Below, in pieces: positions 1 to 11,997 of a DNA stretch of 64,000 nucleotides. Below the pieces are notes generated by a model, which was not told where the DNA came from, made no database searches, and saw nothing but the letters and a program-made list of their open reading frames with translations. This stretch comes from Zingiber officinale (taxonomy: Eukaryota; Streptophyta; Magnoliopsida; Zingiberales; Zingiberaceae), in assembly GCF_018446385.1 (NCBI RefSeq), contig NC_055996.1, positions 17,533,317 through 17,597,316 of the forward strand, read 5' to 3'. The translations under genes were made by a program, and so were the position numbers. Each line of letters starts with the position of its first letter. Within the stretch, counting starts at the first letter, position 1.

Positions 1-61
1 ATTTATTGCATATTTTTTCACTAACTTAAGCAGATTATCATTACATTAAAAAGGAGGAGAT

Positions 62-1189
62 TGTTGGTACGGTTAGCACTAACGGTCTAACTCAGGTTTT
101 GATGAATGACAAAGTATGTTAAGTTAGTTTCATTATGATCTAACGCTTTGACCAAGTGTGCAGGAGAAGCCCAGCTAGGTCAATGAACCAACTGAATAGT
201 AGACACGAAGTCCAGATAGGTCGATGGGCTGACCGGATGTCTGGTACGAAGCTCAACTAGGACGACGGACCAACTGGATAGCTGGCACGAAGTTCAGACG
301 GATCGAAGGGCTGACCGGATGTTTGACACAAAGTCTAGACAGGCCGAAGGGCTGACCGGACGTCTGACACGAAGTCTAGACGGGTCGAAGGGTTGACCGG
401 ACGTTTGATAGATAAGGTAAGGTAAGCCACTGAAGGGGAGTGACTGTGAGGACGTGTTCCAGGGAAGGGAACTTAAGCACCAATCCAACTTAGAACCATT
501 TTGGAACTCTAAGTTGAGATCTTGACTAGATTCCAGTCTCGATGATCAGATGGAATCTAATTACTACTCATTCCTTATATAACCGTGCTAACACTTTGTT
601 TTGCAGAGTAGTATAATTTGTATTTCACCTCGGACTAACGTTTTCTTGCAGGTAATTGGAAAATAGAGGTCCGGGTGCCCGGAAGAGATTCAGGCACCCA
701 GAATGTAAATTTTATCCCAAAACGACGTCGCAACATGGAGCGCTCGCTCTGGTTGGCTGGGCTACGTCACAGTCTAGGTGCCCGGAAGGGATCCAGGCAC
801 TCGGAGCTTCCTATATAAGGAGGCCTTCTCCAGAGCTTCAGACAAGTCACTACAACGCCATCCAACGCTTGCTCTGTTGTGCTGTATTCCTGCGACGCTA
901 CGAAGCTTCTCCGACAATGCGTTGTTCTTCTTTTCCTTAATTGTTGTCGGTATTTCATTTTTAGAATTCCTTTTTTGTAATAACTTTTTTGAATTACTAG
1001 TGGATTGCCCAATGAAAACACTCGATGAGTACGAGCTTTAGAGTAGGAGTCGACGAAGGCTCCGGACCAAGTAAAACGGTTTTTGTTAGTGTTGTGATTT
1101 TGTTTTTCCGCTGCTTACTCTTTACGAATGTTTTTCAATCGATATTCCCCCCCCCCCCCCCCCCCTCTATTGACTTTCACGATCCAATA
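62..1189 (+). repeat. 3' LTR of a SIRE/Maximus-like copia element (B family)
   Basis: A polypurine tract (about 47-61) sits directly before the TGTTGG start, so this is a 3' LTR in plus orientation and the rest of the element lies off the left edge. The copy is homologous, in reverse orientation, to the LTR pair at 39685-40844 and 50854-51978. It ends CCAATA, the same variant end as the LTR at 39685. It carries diverged ~41-bp tandem units (about 170-410), GC-rich GGTGCCCGG motifs (about 668-800) and a TATA-like CTATATAAGG at 811-820. A run of about 19 C lies near 1147-1165. The small ORFs in this stretch do not look coding. Confidence 0.8.
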
Positions 1190-2124
1190 AATTGTACCAC
1201 CTCGGTAATATGTAATGATTATCCAAGGAATCTTCCCTTTAACTATATGTTTACCTCTTTTGTCGTTTGTGGCTTTTGTTATTACTGAGATTGCTAAAGG
1301 AATACGTAGTTATAATTGGTCTGCTGATAGGAGACATGATGGTCCCTAAGGAAATTTTTAGAAGAATATTCTCTAATACATTATTGTTATTCTGATATGT
1401 TATTAAGAAGTTGTCTGCTGAGTATGTCCCAGCCAATCTTTAAGGTCGGCCATCCTTATTGAGTTGCTCAATCACATTTTGTATAGTTTGTTCTGCCACA
1501 TATTGTACTGCATGTATCTTAGCTGACTTGTAAGGCTAGTTGCCTTTATACTTGTCTCGGCATTAAGTTGTTCAGTTATGTCATGCATATTAGAAAGTCC
1601 TTCATTTTGGAGAATACAAATATAATGTATTAGTTATATCATATATCTATTTAAGAAATAATTAGGATGTCCTGTGATCCCTAGAAATCCATCCGGTAAT
1701 ATGGAGATAAGTGCTTCAAACTCGGACGACCCTTTGGTGAGGCAAGCCTGCATAAAGAGGTTCGCGAGCCTCAAGGAGGTCAACCCATACTCTAACTGAA
1801 CCTATGGCTGGTCAACTGAGAGATGGGCCAGACCTACCAACCGTCCTATAAGACTAGCCACCCACAACTCGGTCGATTATTAAATGACTAGACGGATTAT
1901 CTTTTAGGTAGAGTAGGAGACTTTGTATGCTCAATCGATACTTAAGCTAGTCAGCCACTGATTGCCTGGCTTGTAATCTAACCCGACTGGACCCGAAAGT
2001 CTTAAGGCTGGGTAAATAAGGAAGCCAAATGGGAGACGTTCTCCTTCATTAACTTTGATCGTCACATCACCTTGACCTTAATCGCCACTTCATCTCCTGG
2101 GTTCATTCGTTATATCCTATATCA
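1190..2124 (-). repeat. 3' LTR of Tat-type gypsy element D1 (outer part lost)
   Basis: Read on the minus strand, this begins TGATATAGG after a purine tract (2125-2145) and is clearly homologous to the plus-strand LTR starting at 10140, sharing for example the flank CACCTCTTTC and the GTCAAGGTGA block. The outer end runs into the B-family LTR that ends at 1189, so the boundary there is probably truncated. No coding sequence is seen. Confidence 0.6.
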
Positions 2125-2351
2125 CTAGCTTTCCCCTTAAGTCAAGTTGAAAGAGGTGTAGCTAAATGACTGGACCCGAATTTAGTTACCGACCACTCCT
2201 TCTTGTCAAGGTTATCCAGCTTTCATGCCTTACAAACTCAACACTTTTTTTCAATTTAAACACTATATGTTAGAGGCGTGCTTTGAAAGAGAGAGTACCG
2301 AGGATGCACGGAGAGGTGCTTTGACAGTAGAGTGATTTTGATTGTCATCTC

Positions 2352-3217
2352 TAGTAGGACCCGTGCGGCCAACAAGAGGGGGTGAATTGTCTGTTAAAAA
2401 TAATGTGAACCTTTCTCGGTCTTCCAACTCAGATTAGTAGCACACTTTATAAAATGAAAATTAAACAACTAATAAATTAAAGACATTAAAGAGTTACTTG
2501 GTTACAACATAGGTGGTTGTTAATCCAAGATAGAAAAGAGCACTGAAAAGATCTCCTTTGTGTAGGCAGAGAAGTCTATTACATTTGTTGAATGCTCATA
2601 AAATGTGCTAGGAAATGAATACTGGAGTTGTTGTTAATTTCCTACCTCCAGGAATCTTTTTATAGCCCTTGGAAAATTCTATCCTAGGTTGGAAGGCACC
2701 TCAAATAAGTTGGAAGGCGCCTCAAGTGAGGCAAGCGAGGATAAGACTTTATCCTCGCTAACAACCACTTTGTGCCCAGTCTAAAGTGCCTTCAAGTAAT
2801 TGAAAGCGTCTTCCACTAGAAAGGTGCAAGGGTGCCTCCAGCAGCATTGGAGGTGCCTCTAGCAGCTCCGTTTTTCTCTTCCACTGCTCCGTTTGCCTGA
2901 GTGATTTCGTTCATCCGGAATTGAGCTCACCCAGACTCATCTTCTGATTTTCTCCTCGAATATGCTTCCTCCTTGGCTTCTCATCCATCGAATGTTACGC
3001 ACGTCCTTTTCATCCATTGTAGTACTCTTCCGCAGCACCTCGTCCCTCGGATACACCGAGCCCGTCGGTTCCTTCCCATGCCATCTTTCTTGCTAGCTGT
3101 GTCTTCCACTCGAATTCTTGTGTTCCTAAGTTCCTGCACACTTAGACACAAGGATCAAATACACATGACCTAACTTAACTTGGTTGACCACATCAAGACT
3201 ACCACAGCGTACTAACA
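2352..3217 (-). repeat. Solo LTR of a second SIRE-like family (F family)
   Basis: This matches, in reverse, the LTR at 55238-56125: shared features are the GATGTGGTCAACCAAG block and the GTGTGCAG...CTTAG block. Immediate flanks are ATCTC and ACCTC, a near-perfect 5-bp target duplication. The sister copy D2 shows the matching uninterrupted site (reverse of about 6460-6480 reads TCACCTCCATCAT), which fixes both insertion edges. It carries GGCGCCTC-type motifs around 2690-2870. Confidence 0.7.
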
Positions 3218-3497
3218 ACCTCCATCATAAATGCCCATTTATAGGTAAATGTCACATGACATCATTCCTTATTCTCTGAAATAGCTTTTGACGCATGGCT
3301 TCCCAGTGCATCTATCCTTGTCGATCAACGTTGCTTAAGGAATGTGATGTTTTAATCTGATAGATGTAATTAATCGACACTTTATAAAACCCTAAAGAAT
3401 CCACATTCTCAATTACTTTGCCTTTCGTCTTCTCCACTTTCTTCTTTGGTGATCTCCCATCTACAATATTTTTCTCTCCTCTCCCTTAAGCAACAGT

Positions 3498-5101
3498 ATG
3501 TCCTTTGTTTTGTTCCTTACTTCATGTTTTCTCATAGCTAAAGAATCCTTTGTTCCTTGGTATACCCTGACCCTTTCAGACTTTGATGCCACTGACAAAG
3601 CTAACCTCCGTTCTCAGTATGAAATCCTCGAGAGCTATCTAATTGTCACCCCTTCTGTCGACACCCATCCTCATCACCCTACTAATAATCACATCACCTT
3701 TTTTATAGACCAACTAACGGTCGGTCTTCGTTTCCTTGTTCTCCATTTCTATTAGTAGTGAGTCAGTATTTTCGCATCCCTCTACAATAGTTCACTCCTA
3801 ACGCCATCCGTGCCCTATGCGACACATTTATGTTATTTCGTTTGTTTAGCATTCCTCCTACACCCTGGAATTTCTTTCTATTTTTGTATTCCAAAAAATT
3901 AGAACTGGGAGTTTTCTTTTTTCAATCTCGCCTAAAGTCCATCTTCTTCAAAGACATGCCCTCTTCGAATAAGCGTTGGAAGTTACGATTCTTTTTCCTT
4001 AAGATGCCTGAGCTTGCCACTTGGCTGACTAACTAGCAATCTTCCCTTCTCCCCCTTCCTAACATAGGCAATTACAAACAAGACGCCACCTATATCATGT
4101 ATTTTCCCAAACTAAGAAGTCAACAATTTAAAATCCATCTATGGCTACATGAAGGCCTCCTTCACTTGTTTGGCTTGAGTTTCATACAAAAGAAGATTCC
4201 TGGCTCTCTTAGAAAGTTTCGATAACTTAGTCACAGTGTTATCACTAACTAAGGTATCCTTTATTTTGTGCAGTGAACGCTATTTTTACGGAAACCAACC
4301 TAGCGAGCTAGCTCCTAGGGAGTTAGCAGACAAATATGCTTATATACAAACCAAGGTGAAGTATTTCAACCTACCTCTTTATACACTTGCATGTTTCTAA
4401 TGTTGTTTGTCTCTTCCTTCAGAGTTGGGCGATTGAGATGAGCACTACCCAACAGTTTTACTCTTTGGTACAAGAAAATGAATCTCTAAAAAACAAGTTG
4501 CTGAAGCCACTATGACCCCCTCCTCTAAATGGCTGAGTGGTTTAGAAATCCAACTTAAAGAGGCACGACGAGTATCAAAGCTGATCTTGAGAAGGCAACC
4601 AGCTTGAAGATTGCTCTAGAAAATGCTGAAGCTAAACTTTAGTGAGAAATGACCCTCCGAGCGAGTATGAAGGCGGAGCTGGATGAAAAAATCACAGAAT
4701 CCGATCACCTATCTTCTCAACTAAAGGAACAAAAGGATGTTTATGACGTTGAATTAGCTACCAAGGTTTTTGAGTTGGTGGCCCTAGAGGCTGAGTGGGA
4801 TACCTCACGCTCAGATCTAATGACTGCTCAGATCACATTATTGGCTAAAGAGTCAGAGTTAGCGAGTGTTTCAGCCGAGCTAATTGCTACCCGGATGGAG
4901 CAGGAAGCCTACCAAGTATGGGAGGATGAACGCTTTGAAGCAAGGAAGATATCTCTTTTCAAAACACCTGTATTCAATGCGCCCATTACTCGTTCCATCA
5001 ACAAGGAACTTCTTATTGGAGTAGAGGACGCAGTGAAACAGTTGAAGGAAGGTGGTTATTTAGCTTTCGACCATCAAATGTGTTCTGTGTCATCGTTCTA
5101 A
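3498..5101 (+). pseudogene. Antisense ORF of D1, Transposase_28-like then coiled coil (decayed)
   Basis: Three open pieces line up with the better preserved copy at 46728-44536. Piece 3498-3755 ends with DQLTVGLRF, matching DQFLAGLRF. Piece 3830-4036 has FFFQSR and MPSSNKRWK, matching the block just after residue 140 of that copy. Piece 4649-5101 is a Glu/Lys/Ala-rich coiled coil ending with EDAVKQLKEGGYL, parallel to EAIKAAVDYLKTKGHL. The first block resembles the Pfam family named putative gypsy-type transposon (PF04195). Intron-like gaps and frame breaks separate the pieces, so this is a relic. Function in the family is unknown; a role in element silencing or regulation has only been guessed. 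Confidence 0.5.
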
Positions 5102-5104
5102 TGT

Positions 5105-6270
5105 CCACTTCATCCAATAACATGAGTCCTTGGGTGTGAGTGAGCTTATGTCGTTTGCGTCTCTTTTTTGGGACGGCCTCCACCTCCGAAGGGGGCTATC
5201 AGACACCTGGAGAGGATCGGGAGATAACTCCCGAGAAGAGGTGGTTGTGTTGGATTCGGTCGTTCAGCTGCCAAAGGCTCCACTAGAAGGGATGGCCGGT
5301 TGGAAAACCCACTCTACTAGCAGTGTTCGCTCATGAGCAAAGAGCTCTTCTTCTTCTAAATTAATCTCATCAACAACCAAGGATTCAAAAATGATGTTCG
5401 CTACAAAAAATGAGAAATACCTTAATTAGTGATAACATAATAACCAGGTTATCAAGACTTACCAAATGAGTAGGATAGCTTTATCCGAATGGGGCTTAGG
5501 CCAAACCAGTAAAGTAAGCCTTCGTACAACCACTTGTATATTTTAAAGCATTGGGCGCTCAGCTTAGTGGAATATGAAATGAAGGCCAGGTCACGCTTAT
5601 AATTTCCGAGATCAGGAAGATGAGAAAAGGAAGACTACCATTCAGTAGACCAAGTGGTGGGCTCAGACATTTCAATGAAGAAGAAGTAAGATTTCCAACC
5701 CTTGTTCGAGGAAGGCATGTCCTCGAAAAAAATTGACTTCGAATAGGATTGAAAAAGGAAGACCCCCGGTTCTGATTTCTTAGGGCAATAGAAGAAGTGA
5801 AGATTGTGAGAAGTTGGATGAATATCATATAGGAGAAAAAGCATGAACATGTCACACATAGCACAAAATGCATTCGGGACAAACTGCTGCAAAGGGATGT
5901 TGAAATACTGACTCTCCTCCGACATGAACGGAGGGACGAGAAAACGTAAACCTACTGTTAACTAGTCCTTAAAGAAAGTGATGTAGTTAGCAGGAGGATC
6001 ATGAGGACGAGCATCTAGGGAAGGAATAATAATACGATAGCTTTTTGGGATCTCATACCTAGAGTGAATGGAAGCACTATCAGCCTTATCAAAATCTGAG
6101 CTAGTAAGACTATCCTAAGGAACAAAGAACTCTTGAGCAATGAAAAATTGTAAAGAAAACAAAGAACAAGCAACTTACTAGATCACTTAGGGTGGAAAAG
6201 AGAAGAAGTTTGCAAAGGAAATCATGAAGGAGGATAACAGAGAAGATGAAGAGCAAAGTGTTAAGAGTTG
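5105..6270 (-). pseudogene. Antisense ORF of D2, second decayed copy
   Basis: The clearest part (5925-5635, minus) reads FFYCPKKSEPGVFLFQS then MPSSNKGWK, the same block as in D1 and in element C. Downstream on the minus strand, homology to D1 continues through an intron (GTTATCACTAATTAAGG near 5420-5440) into an acidic exon, reaching about 5105, where the D1 copy begins. The two antisense ORFs are therefore convergent, tail to tail. No continuous frame remains. Confidence 0.45.
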
Positions 6271-6579
6271 GTACTGTTTAGGGTTTTTTTTAAAGAATAT
6301 AACTTAATTACAGTTGTTTGATCAAAATAGAAGACATATAGAGGATCGTTGATTTGTAGGGAGAGAGGTGTCGTTGAGTCATATGAAGAAGCATATATTA
6401 GAGGTTGTTTCAAAGAATGAGGAGTGGAGCCACGTGACATTCACCCATAAATGGACAATAATGATGGAGGTGACAACCGAATTATTCTATTGCCAAAACA
6501 TCTCTCCGCGCGTCCTCAGAACTCTCTTCTGAATAGCTAGCAACTGATAGGCATTTTTTTTTGAAAAATTATTACTAAG

Positions 6580-9500
6580 TGTGTTATGTCCCGAGGGTAT
6601 ACTTGTCCGCTAAACCAGATAGTACCCCCTAGTGAAAATATAGGAAATACGATATCGAACTAATTCAAGCCAACAAAAAAAAAATACCGATGTAATATAA
6701 CACCAAGTCACAAAATGATAATGCGTGTATGTATGCATGTACATGTGAACATACTCAAAATCTGATACAGAAAGAAACCACAATCATAAATAACAGGAAC
6801 AATAATATAAAGCAACTCAACAGAAACCTAACTCGAGCAGGACTGGTAGTCGGGACCTCTAAGCGACACAACACCTCCTCTATTAGCTAACTTGTAAGTC
6901 AAGGAAAAAGTAAAGGATAGTGAGTGCAACCACTCAGTAGCTAGAAGAAGATAGTGCATACATAATATACCGACAGGAGATCAAAGAATGCAGTCTCAGG
7001 TAAAATACTTACTAACCAGCATAGGTATCCCAATATAATCACCAGCTAACCAAAAGTATAATCAATAATATAACACTTCACTAACCTGCTCAACCACGAA
7101 TAACCAACAAATCGAGAGTACATACAATACCTCCAAACCTGCACGAACAAATATATGGCCGACATATAGCAAGCACATAATCAATACTGACTGCAGGAGA
7201 ACGCTCTACCATGCATGATCCCGTGGACAGTCAAGGTAAATGACTAGTCACTGTCCACGGGAGAACGTTCTACCACGGATGGTCTTGTGGGCAGACAAGG
7301 TAATAACTAGCTACTATCTACGAGAGAACGCTCTATCACGGATGATCCCGTGGGCAGACAAGGTATATATCAATGGTCACTAACGACTCTCTCAACCATG
7401 CATGAGAGACAGGATATACTAACGGTCACTGACGACTCTCTCAACCACGAATGGGAGACAACGGTCGATAGGATATACCAACAGTTATTGACGACTCTCT
7501 TAACCATGAATGGGAGACAATGGTCGACAGGATATAGCAACCAAGGGTCTAGTAGGATCCTCAAAAATATTATACCATAGTATAATTCTATTAATGTATA
7601 GGCATGAACCTATATAACAAGTAAGGGTCTATTAGGATACTTGGTATCCTATATTACGATATAATCCTATTAGTATATAGGTAGAAAATAGACAATCACA
7701 TCCCCAAGTTACTAGTCACATAGCATTAGTATCTCGACTAATTCCATGGAATCATCTCAGATATAATAAATAACGGAATCAAGATCAAATAATCATAAGG
7801 GCTAATTCAAAGGGGAAAGTATAGTGAAATACACTACCCTTCTGCTAGGGAGTGATTTTTATCAAACATAGGTCAATATAATCTCACTAACATAGATGTC
7901 CTCACACCAGTATATAACTATCCTATATGTAATGTCAGTGACCTATAGGCACAAGCCTAAGTATATAACCATACTATAACATAAACTCACAAACATAAAC
8001 TATAGGCCTAAATAACAACAAGAGTTTATTAGGATATTCAATATCTTACACTATAGTATGCAATAATAAACAAACGTTTAGCAAGATGCTTGATATCCTA
8101 TACTACGGTATGATCATCCTAACAATAAACACAGAGTCAAATCATCTACTAAGGGGTCTAGCAGAATATCCAATGTCTTATACTACGGTATGGTAATATC
8201 ATGCATATCCATAAACACAATCATGAATTTTAAACATAATGCATAGTTATACATAATAGATCAATATATAAGGACAACCAATAAGGTATCAACTTAGGAG
8301 CAATATAGAACAGATTTAAAGTAGCGAGTAACTGTAACCTCATCAAACATGGTAGTAAACAAATATGCATTATAATCAAAGCTATCAAGAAGATACGCAG
8401 AATCTACCCACCTCAAATATAGATCATGCTGACCATCTTCAAGTTAAATGATTTGTCTCGAGCTCGAATTCTATAAGTATTAAATACAAAGCAAACTCAA
8501 TGTAAAATAGTTCAAGTAACCATAACTAGTATACCAAGGTTACCCATTTATTTTCCCTTAAATTTGCTTAATTATCTCACTAATTAGTAAATCTAAATAA
8601 CTAGTTAATTAGATTTTTAAATATCAATTAATTAAGCAAGCATCATGAATGAATCTAATAATTTTCATTAATCATCAAATTCATTTAATTCTCAACTTAT
8701 CTTCAATTAATCAACTAGTTAACACTAATCAATGAATAATAATTAATTAAATTTATCCGATCAAATCAATTGATCACTCATTATTAAACTGATTAAGGTT
8801 TAATTGATCTTCAACACTAATTAATCTATTCTGTTAATTACTTAATCGATGATTGAACACTAAATCAAAATTATTAATCAATTAACCTGTTAACCACCCA
8901 AATACTGAACAAACTTCAATTTGATTAATCAACTAACCTTAAATAAATTACTTACCAGTAACTTAACTGTCCTTATCACCCGCAGCAAGTCACGGCATAG
9001 CAAGTCACGACGGTGGTAATAGAGCAAGGTCGGTGGTGAGGGGCACTACGACTCAAGTACGTGAGAACAACAGGGGCATCTGCTCGTGTTGGCTGGTAGG
9101 GCTTGTCGGCGTCGCTAGTGGAGGTAGTGGATGATGCGGCGGCCGGACAGCAGGATGGTGCAATGCTATTGTTCGCGAGGGCAGAGGGTTGCGCCGGCGG
9201 TTAGGCTCAAGACAGAGATGCTACGGGAAAGATGGAAGCCAGCTTTTGGTGATGATGGCCTCAGCCTAGACACGACGCTAGGTGGAGGCTCGTCCGCGTT
9301 TCCTCAAGCTCGGCATCTGTTGTGAGACGCGAAGAAGAGAAAGCAGGGTGCGGCTCATGAGGAAGGGATAGTAGCAAGGCTAGATGTCAGCGGTGGTGAG
9401 GATGCGGTGTTCCGTCGGCCGGCAATGGCTCCGATTTATCGACGACGGGGTTCACAGCAGCGGCAGTAGTAGTAGCCTGCGACCCGCAGGCGTGAGAGGC

Positions 9501-10050
9501 GCAAAGCGAGGGTGGTCGACGGCGTCGTCGCTGGCAAGGTACGACAAGGGGTGCTGCTACAACGAGATGACGGATCCTTGCTCATCGCAGGAGAGGTGCT
9601 GGTGGCATCGGCTGTGTTCAGGGTAGGGGAAGGGCACGGACGAAAGAGGGGAAAAGAAAAGGTGGCCGACACTAGCTGCTCGTGAGAACGACGGAGTAGA
9701 GCCAGTGGTTGGGTGGTGGCAGTCCTTGTCACGGAACAACGCCGCACGTGGGTGGAGGCGGCATGCGGCAAAGACGAAGGACTTAGGTTTTCATTAATAT
9801 AAACTTAGGTTTATATACTCCCAATGTAATTGGGTATTATAAACAGACTTTATATTCTACTCATTTATCTTCATAAAAATTAAAAAGACTCCTATAAAAT
9901 TCAGAAAAATCTCAATAAATTCTAAAAATTCATATAAACTTATTTCATGATAAATTATCTTCCAAAAATATTTATTTTCTCTAAAATAATTTAATTATGT
10001 CATATTTGAATTATATTTAAATATTTATTATATTTTTGGTATATTACAAA
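6580..10050. mobile_element. ~3.5 kb insertion inside D2, possibly a solo LTR of a Del/Tekay-type gypsy element
   Basis: D1 lacks this block at the homologous place, so it is an insertion; edges are uncertain by several bases. It starts near TGTTATGTCCCGAGG and ends near GGTATATTACA, compatible with TG...CA LTR ends. It contains tandem repeats (7197-7560), diverged AT-rich repeats with GGGTCTATTAGGATA-like cores (7540-8200), AT-rich DNA (8450-8960) and a GC-rich segment (9000-9780). The GC-rich segment has short overlapping ORFs of arbitrary composition on both strands that I do not consider genes. No retrotransposon protein is encoded. The Del/Tekay assignment rests only on size and ends. 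Confidence 0.35.
7197..7560. repeat. Two adjacent short tandem arrays
   Basis: The first array has three ~63-bp units around GAGAACGCTCTACCACGGAT (starting near 7198, 7260 and 7324). The second has three to four units of about 50-60 bp around GACGACTCTCTCAACCACGA. Units differ at several positions. The apparent reading frames here are by-products of the repeat. Confidence 0.7.
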
Positions 10051-10139
10051 TGTCTTAGGTGCAAATGAAAATATGAATTTCCAAACGAGTCTAGTCAGTT
10101 GGTTACACCTCTTTCGACTAGACTTGAAGGGGAAACTAG

Positions 10140-10990
10140 TGATACGGGATGTAACGAGCATACCCAGAAAATGATGTGGCGGTGAAAGTCAAGGTGACAT
10201 GGATGTCAAAGTCAAGGGAAAAGAGCATTCCCCACCTAGCTTCGTTATTTGCCTAAAGCAAGACTCTCAAGACTAGCCCGACCAGATCACAAGCTGTTTG
10301 GAAGAAGGTTGACCGACCCTTAAGCCGATCGAACATAAGAGGTTTAGTTCTTTACTCTTGAACTAGAAAGGTAGCATGACGTCATTTAATAGTTGACTGA
10401 GCTTTAGGGATGTTCTATCCACCTCACAATCGACCAGCCATAGGTATAATTAGAATAAGGGTTGGCCTCTCTGATTCTCATAAATCTCTCTATGCATGCC
10501 CTATCAGATAAAAGGCCACGAACTTAAAGTACTTAGCTTCATATTGATTCCCAAGCGGATTTACAGGACGCATATTTTATCATATGACTTCTTGAACAGA
10601 TTTCCAGTATGCCCAATGCATCATATTATTTTTCGAACTGATCCCTAATACTATGCAGTACATAACTGAGCAGCTTAATGCGAGGATAGACATAAAGATG
10701 ACTAACCCTATATATCAGTCAAGATATATTCAACCGACAACATGATTAGAGAATTCTAACAATTTATCAGAATAATAACTACATGTTCTCTCTATTGACA
10801 AGGTACACTTTTTAAACATCTCAAGTTTATGTTTGTACGTATATTCTCTACTGTTCTTTATTCATCCATTTAAAATTATATTAACTTGAGTATTGGAGCA
10901 TGTTCGCTAAGCACTCCTCTCGATTTATGAGTAATGATATTTTATTTGCTCATCTTTATGTGTACAATGTCAAAAGAAAATCTCATCTCA
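10140..10990 (+). repeat. 3' LTR of D2
   Basis: It begins TGATACGGG directly after a purine tract and aligns with the reverse complement of 1190-2124. Its distal part (AACTTGAGTATTGGAGCAT near 10880) corresponds to GACTTGAGCGTCGGAGG in the element C LTR at 48015, which supports one superfamily for C and D. The end is uncertain (10900-11000); a T run of about 24 follows at 11000-11023. Confidence 0.5.
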
Positions 10991-11905
10991 AAGTCATTTT
11001 TTTTTTTTTTTTTTTTTTTTTGTCTCAATCAATACTTAATTAAGTCATCGTTTTCAGAGCTCCATTTCTTTATAGGATAGGAGCATATCTGCATTATTTT
11101 TTTAAAAATACGAGGTGTCATGTTTTTATTTTTTTTCCTAAAATTTAATGAATTAGAAATCTTACCAATTTAGTGTGCATATTTGACTTTTTATTTTTCC
11201 AAAATAATTAAAAACAAAAAAATGTCTTTTATTCATCACGTGCGGTCAATATCGAATGGTCGGTCGCCGCCCTAGAATACGCTTGATTATTAAAAATCCC
11301 TAGAAAACACGCAAATACACAGTCACACTCACACGCTCGGTCGTTCTCATTTGTCTCCCTATTCCAAGTTGGCAACCCGATCGATTACTTATATTGTTCA
11401 TCCTGATTTCTGAACCACCAGATGTAGCGAGAACATGTCAAAGAATGCAGCGGCCAAGCATTATATTATTATATAATGACAATGATAAAAATAATTTTTT
11501 TCATTTTATAAAATTAATTTTTATTTTATTCACATGACGACTCGATAATTTTTATTTTTTATATTTCTATAGAAGATCAAATTATTAATATATTTATCAA
11601 ACCAACGTTTAAACATTCCTGTTAAATTTGTTGGGATAATGACAATAATAGAAATAATTTTTAATTGATTTTAATCAATTGAGATTTATCATATTTGACA
11701 CACAATCAAATCGACATGAATCAAATAAGAAAAAATAATATTTCTAAATATATTATATTATTATATTTATAATTATTATGATTGTGTATTTTATTTTCTT
11801 CATTATTATTTTATAAAATTTTATAAATAAATATATTAACTTTAATAGTAAAATTATCAAACAAAAATGTATATTATTTCTTTCCTTACCTACTGATTTT
11901 TACAT

Positions 11906-11913
11906 TATAAAAG
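11906..11913 (+). promoter_or_regulatory. TATA box of the PNRC-motif gene
   Basis: TATAAAAG lies 85 bp before the ATG at 11998, leaving a plausible 5' UTR of about 55 bases. The upstream 600 bp is AT-rich, with no ORF. Confidence 0.5.
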
Positions 11914-11997
11914 CAGCTTAGCCATCAGCCATATGGCTAGCAATTAAGCTCCTGCAGTCGTAGGAATTAGGAATTTTAGAGATATCCTCATTGTTTG

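Larger units (their letters stand above)
1190..5104 (-). mobile_element. Decayed Tat-lineage Ty3/gypsy 3' end (D1)
   Basis: The element is on the minus strand: 3' LTR at left, polypurine tract at 2125-2145, then a spacer interrupted by a solo LTR (2352-3217), then an ORF that reads on the plus strand, antisense to the element. No gag, protease, reverse transcriptase or integrase is present. Near 5104 it meets a second copy (D2) in opposite orientation. Antisense extra ORFs between pol and the 3' LTR are known from Tat-lineage gypsy elements (Grande, Retand), which is the basis for the lineage call. Confidence 0.55.
5105..10990 (+). mobile_element. Decayed Tat-lineage Ty3/gypsy 3' end (D2), opposite orientation to D1
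   Basis: Plus-strand copy of the same family as D1: antisense ORF (minus strand) at left, an insertion at about 6580-10050, a purine tract GACTTGAAGGGGAAACTAG ending at 10139, then a 3' LTR from 10140. No gag-pol is present. Only the 3' halves of both elements are retained, joined at about 5104. Confidence 0.5.

Noticed and set aside
1147..1165. C homopolymer as a regulatory G-quadruplex
   Set aside because: A single uninterrupted run at the LTR end, also variable in the sister LTRs (a G run near 39712 and 50880). More likely slippage of a simple repeat.
9384..9771. Overlapping GC-rich ORFs on both strands as a possible gene
   Set aside because: Arbitrary composition in several frames, no family resemblance, and located in a repeat insertion.
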